Below, piece by piece: positions 19,150 to 28,447 of a stretch of 64,000 nt of DNA (position 1 is its first letter; the number at the start of each line of letters is the position of its first letter). Under the pieces are notes generated by a model. That model was given only the letters and a program-made list of their open reading frames with translations. It had not been told where the DNA came from and made no database searches. The DNA is taken from contig NZ_NPJH01000024.1 in assembly GCF_002251365.1 (NCBI RefSeq), positions 186,001 through 250,000 of the forward strand, read 5' to 3'. The position numbers and the translations under genes are program-made. The stretch is from Prevotella sp. P3-122. GTDB lineage: Bacteria > Bacteroidota > Bacteroidia > Bacteroidales > Bacteroidaceae.

Positions 19150-19875
19150 TCAATAGTCAAGTTTTCCTGCCACCTTCCATCGGCTGAAGGCATCTTCGAG
19201 TATCTCTTCCTTCGTCCGGGTGCGATACACCTTCTCCTTCCAGTAGCCCATGCGCAACTGCACATACCTCCATGTCTGGAAGTAGGCTTGGTTCAGGTGT
19301 TTTTCTATCAGGTCCAACGAGTTGTTGATGTTGTCCAACACCATCAGCAGGTCGGAGGTGGAACAGGCTGCCGCTCCTGTAGCATACAACACGAGGTCGT
19401 TGACGCTATGATAGAGTTGGTTTCCCTCGTTGTATATGTTGTCGATGGCTTTCTTGTTGATGCTGATGAGCATCGTGTCCGCCAGTTCGATGTGTTTCCG
19501 CTTTATGACCTTATCAGTGAAGTCCTCCAACAGATTCTTGTAGTCACTGATGCGGTCGCTCACCGTCTGGTAGGTGCTCTTCACATTCAGCACTGTGCGC
19601 AACGACTGGTACATCACGTCGATGATGTCAAAGGCACGGGTGTATTTGTCCAAATCCACATTCAGTTCCTTGTACTTTCCCACCTCTTCACTGCTGTATT
19701 CATGCAGCAGTTGGTTGCTGTACTCCAGTGTGCTGCGTGCCAGCAAGAGGCTTCGCTGCTTCTTGTGGTCGTTGATGTATGCTTCCACCGATACCGCATC
19801 GAATCCCCACTGCGCCAAGGCTGTCTTGGGGAAGAGGGTAATCAGCAAGAGAGATATAATGATGGTATGTCTCAT
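19150..19875 (-). CDS. Exported helical protein of the tra operon (VirB5-like position)
   Basis: 241 residues with a signal peptide (ITLFPKTALAQ). The mature part is predicted all-helical with heptad-like leucine spacing (for example LLEDFTDKVIKRKHIELADTMLI). There are no recognisable catalytic motifs. It lies 28 bases after its neighbour and 15 bases downstream of the 845-residue protein, clearly in the same operon. Similar proteins are annotated only as plasmid-transfer or hypothetical proteins. Its size, export and helical nature fit a VirB5-like minor pilin, which is inference. Confidence 0.6.
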   Translation of the reverse strand: MRHTIIISLLLITLFPKTALAQWGFDAVSVEAYINDHKKQRSLLLARSTLEYSNQLLHEYSSEEVGKYKELNVDLDKYTRAFDIIDVMYQSLRTVLNVKSTYQTVSDRISDYKNLLEDFTDKVIKRKHIELADTMLISINKKAIDNIYNEGNQLYHSVNDLVLYATGAAACSTSDLLMVLDNINNSLDLIEKHLNQAYFQTWRYVQLRMGYWKEKVYRTRTKEEILEDAFSRWKVAGKLDY

Positions 19876-19889
19876 TCTTTGTTCCTCCC

Positions 19890-22427
19890 TCAGTTTTCGT
19901 TCTCGTTATCTTCACTATCCCCTCTGTTAGGGTCTGCATTCTCACGCCATCGCTCGTAGCACTCTTCAATGAGTGTCCTTCTGCGACCTTGCTCTGCGTC
20001 GATTGAAGGAAGAATGTCCATCAGCACATCAATGATGCTGCGCTTGTAGTGCATCATCTTCTCCAATGATACCAAGTCGGCATATATCTTGGTGATACGG
20101 CTGTCCACCTCACGGGCTATCTCCAGGCGGTCACTCGACCAGAGCAGATGTATCACATCGTCATTGTCTGCGGTCTGTGTCGCCTCGCTCTTGGCATACT
20201 CCGTGGTGATGCTGCACGATGGGAACTCCCGGGCTATCTCCGAGATACGGTTATTCACCTGCCTCGTCTTCTCCTCGTCAGAGGCATTCGGGTCGAGGGT
20301 GAGCACATCCACCACCTGCGTGTCGGTGTATTCCGAGGTCAGCTCCCATGATATTTGCAGTATCGCACGGTGTATTTTGATGCCAAGGAAGTACTTGGGC
20401 TTCCTTGCAATGGAGAGTGTCGCCTTGAAGGTGATAATGCCGTTGATGTTGGGCATGGTAGCAGTACGCACGTAGGTATAGCCGTTCCACGAACCGGCTC
20501 CTTGCCACGTGAGGTTGTAGGCAGACTTCACATCCTGCATGATGGCAGGGATGCGGTAGTAGTCATCGGTGGCGGTGGCATTGTCATTAGCCGCCTCACT
20601 CTTGGCATCCTGTATGTCTGCCAACTGCTGCTGCCATGAAGCCAACTCCTTCTTCAGGTTGTCTATCTTGGTCTTGTTGGCATTGTACTGCTGCCGCAAG
20701 GCTGGGGCTTCCTCCACGGAGGCATTGGCAATCTGCGTGAGCAGGTTTTTGTTCTCTGTCTCCAACTGGTTTATCTGCGCCTCCAACAGGGCTATCTTGC
20801 TGCTTGCTTCACGTTCCTTCTCGTCCAGTTCCGATAGGTCGAGATTATTTTCTGATACGGTTGTCCTCATGGCGCATTCCTTGCTGTGGGCATTGAGCGA
20901 ACCGCCGCACTCACGGCACTTGTACTGCGTGCTGCCCTGTCCGAGGGTGACACCGTCCGAACAGGTGACGCTGATGGTAACGCTCTCCACGCCCTTCAGC
21001 TTGGCGGCATCGGTGGCTTGGTAGTAACGGCGTGCGTCACTGCCGATGTAATAGACATAGCCTTCTTTGTTGTCGTTATATTCCGAGAGGCGTGCCTGCA
21101 ACTGACGCTTGAAGGTATTCAGATCCATGCTGTAGGAGTCGAAGACATCCTCATACACCTCTTCTACGTTGTTCCAACTCTTGGTAACGTGTATCTCGTA
21201 TGCGTATGCTTTCTTGGTCTGCTTGCCGCCACGGCTGATGATGTACGACGACATCCAATAGTTCATCGTATAGGTGAAGCCCTCGTTCTGGGCGTTGAGT
21301 TGCTGCACACGGCTGCGACTCCATCCTGCATGGTTTTCCGAGTTGACCAATATCTGCTCTCGCTGTGTGCTGCTGGGGTAGAAGTTGGGGTCGGTGGTAT
21401 TGATACGATACCAATGGTCACCGTTCAGTATGTTGTTGTCATCGGTCGGCGGATAGTAGTCACAGAGGCTCACACTGCCCTGGTCTCGTCGGGCGATGTA
21501 CCAACGCTGCGTATAGTAGTTGCCCTGCGTCTCGCTCAGATAGTCAGTCATCCACGAAGTGATGTTGTAGTTGGAGAGGGCAAAGAGGTTGGCGATGCTG
21601 TCATGGCCTCCCACCAGACTGATAAGGGTACTGCCAATGCCGTTCTCTGCCTGTTCATAGAGGTCATGGTAGTTGTCATAGATGTCGATGATTTTGCTCA
21701 CCTTGCCATTGAAAAGGTCGTTGAAGGCACTTTTCTGCAAGAGGGAATCCGCGGAGTTGATGCCTGCCGTAGCCAACGATGCCCCCATGTTGTAAAGTGT
21801 CTCGATGTCGGCGGCTAGATTCTCTACGGTGAAGTTGCCAGGCACACTGGCAATGTCGTCCAACAGCTGCTGCCAATCCACGTTGCCAATCTCCGAGAGT
21901 TTGAGGATGGCGGCTATCTCCTGGTTGATTTCCAAGAACTGGATGTCGGCAAAGGTCAGGCTGCTGTTGGTCACCACACTCTCAAACTGCATGCACAGCG
22001 ACTTGGTGTCGGCACAAATCTTCATCAGATAACTGCCCCAGTAGAGGGCGGTCTGCGGACTTTTCAGCATCATGCCTGCCACCGTCCATATCTTGGGCAT
22101 AATCTTGTTCGCCACCATATTGTGGATACGGCGGTAATAGTAATTCTCTGTGCTGCTGCTCCAGATGCCAAGGTCTGTGAAGGCCTTGCGCTCCAAGAAC
22201 TTGGCGGCGAATATACCGGCAGTGGCAACCTCAGCGGCATTGTAGTGCTTCAAGATTTCGCCCACCTGCTCGTTATAATAGCTCTCTGCCATAGCTCCAG
22301 CACCGAATGCGGCAGCCATGGCGGCAACGGTCTGCTTGTCATAGTTCACGCTGTAATACTGCGCATGAACCTTTCCCACGACAAGCGTAAGACACATATA
22401 TATTATAATAAGGTGTAAACGTCTCAT
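19890..22427 (-). CDS. Large exported tra-operon protein with zinc knuckle and coiled coil, function unknown
   Basis: 845 residues with a signal peptide ending KVHAQ. The N-terminal 250 residues are helical (MAAAFGAGAMAESYYNEQVGE and similar). A CxxC...C cluster, KCRECGG to HSKEC, lies at about 500-515; a coiled coil runs about 530-610; the C-terminal 200 residues mix strands with a final helical pair. It sits between TraG and the smaller exported proteins. I do not recognise a domain. It may be a mating-pair or tip protein of the channel. The start is well placed after a 271-base gap containing repeated TAGTA-like motifs. Confidence 0.7.
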   Translation of the reverse strand: MRRLHLIIIYMCLTLVVGKVHAQYYSVNYDKQTVAAMAAAFGAGAMAESYYNEQVGEILKHYNAAEVATAGIFAAKFLERKAFTDLGIWSSSTENYYYRRIHNMVANKIMPKIWTVAGMMLKSPQTALYWGSYLMKICADTKSLCMQFESVVTNSSLTFADIQFLEINQEIAAILKLSEIGNVDWQQLLDDIASVPGNFTVENLAADIETLYNMGASLATAGINSADSLLQKSAFNDLFNGKVSKIIDIYDNYHDLYEQAENGIGSTLISLVGGHDSIANLFALSNYNITSWMTDYLSETQGNYYTQRWYIARRDQGSVSLCDYYPPTDDNNILNGDHWYRINTTDPNFYPSSTQREQILVNSENHAGWSRSRVQQLNAQNEGFTYTMNYWMSSYIISRGGKQTKKAYAYEIHVTKSWNNVEEVYEDVFDSYSMDLNTFKRQLQARLSEYNDNKEGYVYYIGSDARRYYQATDAAKLKGVESVTISVTCSDGVTLGQGSTQYKCRECGGSLNAHSKECAMRTTVSENNLDLSELDEKEREASSKIALLEAQINQLETENKNLLTQIANASVEEAPALRQQYNANKTKIDNLKKELASWQQQLADIQDAKSEAANDNATATDDYYRIPAIMQDVKSAYNLTWQGAGSWNGYTYVRTATMPNINGIITFKATLSIARKPKYFLGIKIHRAILQISWELTSEYTDTQVVDVLTLDPNASDEEKTRQVNNRISEIAREFPSCSITTEYAKSEATQTADNDDVIHLLWSSDRLEIAREVDSRITKIYADLVSLEKMMHYKRSIIDVLMDILPSIDAEQGRRRTLIEECYERWRENADPNRGDSEDNENEN

Positions 22428-22435
22428 TGCTTCAC

Positions 22436-22530
22436 TACTTTACGTTTCTACTACTTTACTATTCCACTACTTTACTACTTGTAGTATTTACTATTGGTAG
22501 TATTCACTACAGATAGCATCTACTACTCAG
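22436..22530. repeat. Degenerate short repeats upstream of the 845-residue gene
   Basis: The plus strand shows repeated CTACTACTTTAC and ACTATT-like units; on the transcribed strand these are AGTAGT and TAGTAAAGTAGT copies ending just before the ATG at 22427. They form the untranslated leader of that gene within the operon. The rest of the gap (22531-22698) holds a second repeated hairpin and no credible gene. Confidence 0.6.
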
Positions 22531-22610
22531 CCACCGTTGGCTTTGCCTCCGTCCGACGCGACTCGGGATAGCCCAAGCAAGTCTTGGTCTCTCCGTTCAC
22601 TGCTCCGTCC

Positions 22611-22637
22611 GTTCCCGAAAGTTTTGCTTTCGGGCAT
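22611..22637. repeat. Repeated hairpin, copy 2 (after traG)
   Basis: The same 27 bases as 14988-15014, with arms CCCGAAAG (22614-22621) and CTTTCGGG (22627-22634). Both copies lie in gaps of the same operon. Confidence 0.75.
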
Positions 22638-22698
22638 TTGGGCTTTCCGTCTATTCCGGGCTTTCCGTTTCCGTCCATCAGCCCCCGTGCTCGGCGCG

Positions 22699-25404
22699 TC
22701 AACGGATAGTGGCTCCATCGTCCGTCAGATTTAGCACATGTCCCGCCTCATTCACCTTCTGCGCAAATGCCAGCGACTTCCCGATACCACTGGCATCCCA
22801 GTCCCTGCAATACCGCTCAATAGCCTCCTGATGGCTGCATTTCAGTTCTCGCTTATAGAGTTTTAACGCCTCCTTCTCGGCTCGCTCAGTGGTATAGGTC
22901 ATGTAGCACTCATGCGGTTCCTCCACACCATACACTCCGCTCGTGGATCCCCGTCGGATAAACACCTCACGAAAGAAACTTCTTCCTTCCTTGTTCTCCA
23001 AGCGGTTGACCGTGAATATCTTCTTGCAATCCACATCCGTCAAGCCTAATATCGCCTTGATCTCGTCGAATCGCTCACGGAACTTGCTCTGGTCGAGCAG
23101 CATCACCACATCGGAGTTGTTGATGATGGCCTCCTTCACGATGGGACTGCCGATGATGTCCTGTATCTCCTGTGTCACCACGCCCACGCTCGCCCAGAAC
23201 TTTCTCGCTGTCTTGTAGAGGTACTTGATGTACTCTGCCATCAGCGGCGAGGCGATGGCTTTCCATGCCTCCTCGATGACTAAGCACTTGCGGTTCTTCT
23301 TCAGTCGCATCTTCTGCAGGAACACGTCCATGATGATGAGCGTCACGATGGGGAACAGCTGCTTGTTCTCCTTGATGGCATCCACCTCGAAGACGATGAA
23401 GGTCTCGTCGAACAGGGTGCTATCCACGTTCTCGTTGAGAATCTTGTCGTACTTGCCACCACGGTAGAAGTTCTGCAGCATATAGGCGAAGTTGTCGCAG
23501 TCGATGGTGGTGATGTTGTTCTCGATGCATATATGGTCGAGACGCTCACAGGCAAACTCATAGAACGAGTCAAACGACAGGGTCTTCACTGCCAATGCCA
23601 TGCGCCGCTCCTCCAGTCCCTTGATGAGTTTCTCTACCTTGTCGTGTATCTGTGTCAGTTCTGTGCCGCGTCGCTTCTCCATCGTCGAGAGGTTCTTTCT
23701 CAGTGTCTCCTTCTGCGAGGATGGATAGGGTTGCACACCGTTGAAATAGAAGTCATAGTACTCCGTCACCAACTGCTCCACCACACGGAACTCCAGTTCG
23801 GGTATCTGCACCTCCGAACCTTTCCATATCAGCAGTATCAGGTTCTTCAGGAAGTCTATCTTCTCGATGTTCAGCTCTCTCTTGCTGATGTTGAAGGGGT
23901 TCATGGTAATGGGCTTGTCCTCCGTATAGGCGATGTACTTGCCGCCCACATACTCGCAGAGTCCCTCATACGAGTTACCCGTATCTACCATGACGATGTC
24001 GGTGTTCTGCTCCCACAACTGGCGCACCACGCTGTTCATGTGGAACGACTTGCCGCTGCCCGATGGACCAAGGCAGAAGAAGTTGGAGTTGTCGGTCAGT
24101 TTCTCCTTTCCCTCCTTTCCTGTGATGTCGATGGCTACGGGCACGCCCTGGCGGTCGGTATAGTAGATTTTCAGTGGGGTGTCCTCATTATGCACGATGC
24201 GCTCCTTGTACATCAGGCAGGTGGCGGCATCGCCGAGGGTGAGGAATCGGTCGTAGTCGGCATTCATGCCATAGCAGTTGCCGGGGAAGGAGTTGACAAA
24301 GAGCTCCAACTGGTTGTAGGCTCGCTTGCTGATGTGGATGCCCATGCGCGAGAAGGAGTTTTCCAGATGGTTGGTGCATTTCTGTATGTCGGTGTCACCG
24401 CTAACTGCCACCACAAGGTTGTAGTGGGTATATACGAGCTGCTTGCTCTCACGGGCTATCACCTCCTGCACTCGCTTGATGTCCTCCACAGCCATCAGGT
24501 TGCTGGGGTTGGGCATGGAGGCATGGCGGTTTTTCTTCTTGTCGAGCAGGGCAAGCTCACGTTTCTGGTTGGGCACGAACACCATCTGGTTGAACACCAC
24601 ACAGTCGGCACCGGGCACGCTATCGACGATGCTCACGAGGTCAACAGGCATACTGGTGTTGTTCACCTCTATATTGGCGTAGGGACGGATGACCGACGGC
24701 AGGTTGGCGCAATCCACATCCACCAGGCTATACACCTTGCAGCGGCGGTCACCCATGCCGATGGTCTCGTCATCCACATTGAAGTTGGTCATCGACACCA
24801 CCTTGTCACGGAAGTTCATGGAGAAGAATCGGTCAACATACTCGCTGGCTTCCGCCTTGCCGAGGAAGCGGGACTTCACGCCAGCATCCCTCAACTGGTC
24901 TTGCACCTTACGTATCTTCACCAAGAAATCACGCCATTTCTTGTTGTCGAACGACATCAGGCGGCTCTTCTTGTTCTCCTGTGTGATGGTCAGGTAGCAG
25001 ACGCTGTCGGTAAACGGTCTGCCGTTGAAATAGCGGAAGTAGCTCTGGCTCAGAAACTCATGGTTCCCTCCATTCTCTTCCTTGAACGCCTTCCTCACAA
25101 ACACGTCCTGCTTATGCAACGCATAACCTTCGCCCAAGGTCTGGGCAAGGGCGGCGAAGAGGTGGGTGAACTCATAGTAGGCCTCGATATTGGCAGAGTA
25201 TTTCTGCACGGGGTTCTCCATCTTCAGCACAGCAGAGTATTCGCCCGTCTTGGTATAGAGCACACCGATGCCATCCACTTCCTCAATGGAGAAGTAGATG
25301 TCCTGGAAGATGCGCTTGCGTTTGCCTCCCGTGCCGAATGCCTTGACACTGATGGCCATGCCCACGCAGATGGCTGAGAATATGAGTATGATGTATAGGG
25401 TCAT
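22699..25404 (-). CDS. traG: Conjugation ATPase TraG (VirB4-like)
   Basis: 901 residues. An N-terminal membrane helix (about 3-22) is followed by the VirB4 N-domain and the motor: Walker A GPSGSGKS at 446-453, Walker B KCLVIEEAWKAIASP in the last third, and TARKFWASVGVVTQEIQDI just after it. VirB4 ATPases power pilus assembly and substrate transfer at the inner membrane. The gene follows the VirB3-like traF, as is normal, with a 167-base gap (25405-25571) in which I see no gene or clear hairpin. No frameshift or lost motif was seen. Confidence 0.95.
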   Translation of the reverse strand: MTLYIILIFSAICVGMAISVKAFGTGGKRKRIFQDIYFSIEEVDGIGVLYTKTGEYSAVLKMENPVQKYSANIEAYYEFTHLFAALAQTLGEGYALHKQDVFVRKAFKEENGGNHEFLSQSYFRYFNGRPFTDSVCYLTITQENKKSRLMSFDNKKWRDFLVKIRKVQDQLRDAGVKSRFLGKAEASEYVDRFFSMNFRDKVVSMTNFNVDDETIGMGDRRCKVYSLVDVDCANLPSVIRPYANIEVNNTSMPVDLVSIVDSVPGADCVVFNQMVFVPNQKRELALLDKKKNRHASMPNPSNLMAVEDIKRVQEVIARESKQLVYTHYNLVVAVSGDTDIQKCTNHLENSFSRMGIHISKRAYNQLELFVNSFPGNCYGMNADYDRFLTLGDAATCLMYKERIVHNEDTPLKIYYTDRQGVPVAIDITGKEGKEKLTDNSNFFCLGPSGSGKSFHMNSVVRQLWEQNTDIVMVDTGNSYEGLCEYVGGKYIAYTEDKPITMNPFNISKRELNIEKIDFLKNLILLIWKGSEVQIPELEFRVVEQLVTEYYDFYFNGVQPYPSSQKETLRKNLSTMEKRRGTELTQIHDKVEKLIKGLEERRMALAVKTLSFDSFYEFACERLDHICIENNITTIDCDNFAYMLQNFYRGGKYDKILNENVDSTLFDETFIVFEVDAIKENKQLFPIVTLIIMDVFLQKMRLKKNRKCLVIEEAWKAIASPLMAEYIKYLYKTARKFWASVGVVTQEIQDIIGSPIVKEAIINNSDVVMLLDQSKFRERFDEIKAILGLTDVDCKKIFTVNRLENKEGRSFFREVFIRRGSTSGVYGVEEPHECYMTYTTERAEKEALKLYKRELKCSHQEAIERYCRDWDASGIGKSLAFAQKVNEAGHVLNLTDDGATIR

Positions 25405-25571
25405 TGTTCTTTTACTTTGAATAATAATCGCAAAAAGGCGGGCGCACCCTCATACGTGATGCCCCCACCTTCATTCAATTGAAATTACAGATTACATTCC
25501 ACTTGGACATAATGGATTCTTTTTTGTTTTACAGTCTTTTCTTTCGGAATCAGCCCCAATAGGCTTCTTCC

Positions 25572-25871
25572 TTAAACTTTCTTGGAATAGGCATAGATGA
25601 ATATGCCGTTGTCACTCTTCTTGCTGTGCAAGCCCTTGCGCTGCTTCATGACGATGAGAACGCCACCGACAGCCACGGCGAGGACAAGCAACACGAGTCC
25701 TGCCACGAAACCGAAGATACAGTAGCCGAGGATGAAGCCCGCAACGGATCCTCCCGCTGTGGCAGCCGCCCAGTAGATGTAGCGTCCCTGCAACCCGAAG
25801 AACTCCAATGGACGTTGCAGTCCCTTGAAAATGGGATAGTCCGGAAACCGTTCTTGCTTTGTATCAGCCAT
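25572..25871 (-). CDS. traF: TraF-like inner-membrane protein (DUF4133, VirB3-like)
   Basis: 99 residues. The N-terminus FPDYPIFKGLQRPLEFFGLQGRYI is the DUF4133 signature, followed by two membrane helices (about 32-50 and 55-73). This is the VirB3 counterpart that pairs with TraG. The gene order DUF4134-DUF4133-TraG is the standard Bacteroidetes start of a transfer operon. Confidence 0.93.
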   Translation of the reverse strand: MADTKQERFPDYPIFKGLQRPLEFFGLQGRYIYWAAATAGGSVAGFILGYCIFGFVAGLVLLVLAVAVGGVLIVMKQRKGLHSKKSDNGIFIYAYSKKV

Positions 25872-25919
25872 AACTGTCAGTGTTTTAACGTTCTACATAC
25901 TCGCAATCTCACGCTGCGC

Positions 25920-26285
25920 TTAACCTCCAATACCGAAGAACAGAGGCAGTGCCTGGGCTGCTGCAATGAGGAAAATACATGCGCCGACGACCATCATGAT
26001 CTTCTTCTTGACATCCTGTTCCTCGTTGTTCATGGCGATGTAAACTGAGATCGCACCGACGATGGCAACCACACCTGCAATGGCATAGCAGAGCTTCACT
26101 ACGATAGGCACATACTTGGCAATTTCCTCCGTCACTGTGGTAAGCGCGGTCGTTCCTGCCGAGTAGTCGCCGGCTGCGTTCTGTGCCATTGCTGCGGTGG
26201 TGCCGACAAGCAGCATCAGGGCGAGCGTTTTCATGCGCTGTGAAGAGAAGAATCCCTTCACCTTCTTGTTAATCCTTTCAAACAT
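25920..26285 (-). CDS. traE: TraE-like pilin candidate (DUF4134, VirB2-like), copy 1
   Basis: 121 residues: a basic N-terminus, a signal-like segment (TLALMLLVGTTAAMAQ), then two membrane helices and the DUF4134 feature KKKIMMVVGACIFLIAAAQALPLFFG at the C-terminus. The family has VirB2-like topology and is the probable pilin of Bacteroides conjugation machines. A shorter start at Met18 would give a more ordinary signal peptide. It is next to a second DUF4134 gene. Confidence 0.88.
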   Translation of the reverse strand: MFERINKKVKGFFSSQRMKTLALMLLVGTTAAMAQNAAGDYSAGTTALTTVTEEIAKYVPIVVKLCYAIAGVVAIVGAISVYIAMNNEEQDVKKKIMMVVGACIFLIAAAQALPLFFGIGG

Positions 26286-26343
26286 TCTTTTTACCTTTTA
26301 ATTTGTTACACTTTGAGTTATCTTATCTCGTATCACCTGTATC

Positions 26344-26676
26344 TCAAATCTGATAACCGAAGAAAGCGGGGAAGACGATGGTCGCTCCTATGAGGAACAG
26401 GCAGGCTCCCACCAGCATCATGATGTTCTTCTTCACTCCTTCTTCGCCCGTATTCATCTTTATATATATCTGCAAGGCGCTGACTATGACCACGATGCCC
26501 GCCACTGCATAGCACAGATAAACGATATAGAGCATCATCGTCACGGCATAGTCATGGGCACTCGCAAGTGCGTCCGCTCCCCAGCTGTAGTCCACGTTGC
26601 CACACTTAGCACTGGCCAGAGCTGGGGTTAAAGCGGCATATAATGATAGAAATGCACTTCTTGTTTTTGACATCAT
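26344..26676 (-). CDS. Second TraE-like pilin candidate (DUF4134)
   Basis: 110 residues with a signal peptide (about 1-23), two membrane helices and the same closing motif as its neighbour, KKNIMMLVGACLFLIGATIVFPAFFG. It overlaps the upstream gene by ATGA (26673-26676). The two DUF4134 proteins share topology but differ widely in the exported N-terminal half, so they are likely old paralogues and may form a mixed pilus or serve different steps. Confidence 0.85.
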   Translation of the reverse strand: MMSKTRSAFLSLYAALTPALASAKCGNVDYSWGADALASAHDYAVTMMLYIVYLCYAVAGIVVIVSALQIYIKMNTGEEGVKKNIMMLVGACLFLIGATIVFPAFFGYQI

Positions 26677-27125
26677 ATCTCATTATTGAGTGATTCCACC
26701 TTGACCATGTCACGTCCGTTGTGTCGAAGTCCGCGGGCGATGATGGTGTTGTTCAATTCTTCCGAATACATGGGGTCGGAATAGGTGGTATTCACTTCCT
26801 CCATCTTCTTTTCGATTGCGCTTTGTATCTTTTCAAGCACATGAGGCTTGCTTTCTTCCGCAGTGGCGGCTGCCTCCTCTGTAGGCTCTGCCAACTGCTT
26901 CTCCTCGTAGGCTGTCTCATACTGGTTGTCGCCTACGCTGAAGCCGCCGTCGCTCTCGCAGACCGCTATCGACTCTTCCTCCTCGGTCATGTCACTGACA
27001 TCAAACGACTCGCCCTGTGACTTCTCGTCCTTGGGCTTTCCATACAGATCCTGCACGATGATGACCGTATAGTAGATGACATAGATTACGGTCACTACAA
27101 TGGCGAATATTACAAATGACTTCAT
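26673..27125 (-). CDS. Membrane-anchored acidic protein, first gene of the tra operon
   Basis: 150 residues: an N-terminal membrane helix (about 3-24), then a glutamate-rich, low-complexity region (about 35-95) and a more conserved C-terminal end (YSEELNNTIIARGLRHNGRDMVKVE). It is not a family I can name, but position upstream of the pilin genes and translational coupling to them (ATGA) place it in the operon. The 228 bases upstream (27126-27353) hold a probable operon promoter region and the terminator of the next gene; no strong -7 box was seen (a TTCCTTTG is the nearest match). Confidence 0.65.
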   Translation of the reverse strand: MKSFVIFAIVVTVIYVIYYTVIIVQDLYGKPKDEKSQGESFDVSDMTEEEESIAVCESDGGFSVGDNQYETAYEEKQLAEPTEEAAATAEESKPHVLEKIQSAIEKKMEEVNTTYSDPMYSEELNNTIIARGLRHNGRDMVKVESLNNEI

Positions 27126-27269
27126 ATCTTCAAGTTTGATTTTACTATGATTTGGCTTATTGCCAGTGCAAAGGAACTACCTTTTCTTCAATATTAAACC
27201 GAAATGTCTTTCTGTAGAGCCAAATCTTAACTCTAATTTTGATTACAATTGCAATCATACTCAAAAATC

Positions 27270-27314
27270 AAACTCGAAGGGCACAAAAAAAGCCCTTCCG
27301 ATAAAGAAGAGCTT
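27270..27314 (-). terminator. Repeated GAAGGGC hairpin element, copy 1
   Basis: GAAGGGC (27276-27282), an A-rich loop, GCCCTTC (27292-27298), plus GAAGAGCTT downstream. It lies just after the winged-helix gene (stop 27354). A near-identical element follows the HigA gene at 28568-28611. The T-rich part is in the loop, so termination strength is uncertain. Confidence 0.5.
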
Positions 27315-27353
27315 GTAAAGAGGGTGGATGAGAAAATGTGGATGGCTATATGG

Positions 27354-28358
27354 TCAGATGCTTCCCATGCGAGAAGCCTTGATGCTCATTCCCATCCATT
27401 TTTGTTCACTGATTATTCGTTCTACTTCTTTTTCCACTCTCGGATCATCATCCTCTCTCAACGAAAGGACAAGGGAAAGGCGGTCAACCCATTGGCTTTT
27501 GTCGCCCATTTTGCTGACAACAGGGTATTTCCATACCTCTATGATATAGTTGCCGTCATAGATGTTGGGATTCTCCATGATATCAGCCGACTTGACGGCA
27601 CGGTATTCCTTGCTCGTCATCATCATCATCTGTTCCCGGTCGGGATTGAGCATGGAATAATGTGCCAGGGCATTGATGCCGCATACGGGGTATTCCGCAT
27701 CCAAGCGTATGTCATCGCAAAAGATGCGGTTCTCCACAGGTGACAGCAAGACGTTCTGAGCCTTGTCCCACAGTTCCTTGCCCTTCAGCTCGAAGTGTAC
27801 TACCTTGCTGCGCTGTCCGTTCTGAATCTTTTGACACAGTCCTACATCTTCAAGACAGGTGACACCCAACGTGACGCTTTCGTAGGAGTATGGAAGCAAA
27901 GGCGCAATGTCTCTTGGCGACATTCCTTCGAGACTGCCGACCTGCAGGTGATAGAGCAGGAGGTATTGCGCCACAGGGGTCAATACCTCGGCAATCTTCC
28001 TGTTGCTTGTCTTCTCCAATGCTATGATGCCTGGCAAGTGGGCATATTCCTCGGACATGACAAAGAATACCCCCTTGTCCGCCAGTCTGTGTCGCTCATA
28101 GGTGGGGCCGGGCGCAAGGATGAACACCGCAGGCATTCCCAGGGCTTCGGTCAACCGCTTGCCCGTGATGGCGCAAGTCCGTGGAGAGGGATTGCCTTTC
28201 TTGGGCTCAACGAACAGCAGGGGCGTGCCTTGGTATGTGCCGTCATAGAAACGGTATGAGAGTTTCTCGCCAACCGTGATGCCTTTCAGGCTTTCCTTGG
28301 CACGAGGTTCCACCTCAAAGCGTCTGCCCAATATCCTTATTTCTTTTTTCAATTCCAT
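27354..28358 (-). CDS. Winged-helix protein, AbiEi/MarR-like regulator
   Basis: From the ATG at 28358 the protein has 334 residues. The N-terminal half is an unclassified alpha/beta region (GKRLTEALGMPAVFILAPGPTY). A winged helix follows (MSPRDIAPLLPYSYESVTLGVTCLEDVGL), then a C-terminal domain like that of AbiEi-type antitoxins (INALAHYSML ... EVWKYP ... VDRLSLVLSL). It could be a transcription factor of the transfer region or an orphan type IV antitoxin; no AbiEii toxin gene is adjacent. The ORF extends to 28424, but 28358 lies 34 bases after a TATTTTTG -7 box (28392-28399) and is preferred. Confidence 0.65.
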   Translation of the reverse strand: MELKKEIRILGRRFEVEPRAKESLKGITVGEKLSYRFYDGTYQGTPLLFVEPKKGNPSPRTCAITGKRLTEALGMPAVFILAPGPTYERHRLADKGVFFVMSEEYAHLPGIIALEKTSNRKIAEVLTPVAQYLLLYHLQVGSLEGMSPRDIAPLLPYSYESVTLGVTCLEDVGLCQKIQNGQRSKVVHFELKGKELWDKAQNVLLSPVENRIFCDDIRLDAEYPVCGINALAHYSMLNPDREQMMMMTSKEYRAVKSADIMENPNIYDGNYIIEVWKYPVVSKMGDKSQWVDRLSLVLSLREDDDPRVEKEVERIISEQKWMGMSIKASRMGSI

Positions 28359-28447
28359 TCTGCTACATTTTAACAATACATTAAAACGATGCAAAAATAA
28401 GGATAATAATTGAGAATCAGTCATGTTTTAGCGAAAAAGTGCATATT

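Noticed and set aside
22527..22718. 63-codon minus-strand ORF after traG
   Set aside because: It overlaps the repeated hairpin, and its PESKTFGNG-type sequence comes from that repeat.
23533..25377. 614-codon plus-strand ORF
   Set aside because: Antisense shadow of traG, low-complexity His/Val/Leu content without domains.
27249..27743. Plus-strand ORF near the tra promoter
   Set aside because: It is antisense of the winged-helix gene and begins in the repeated hairpin.
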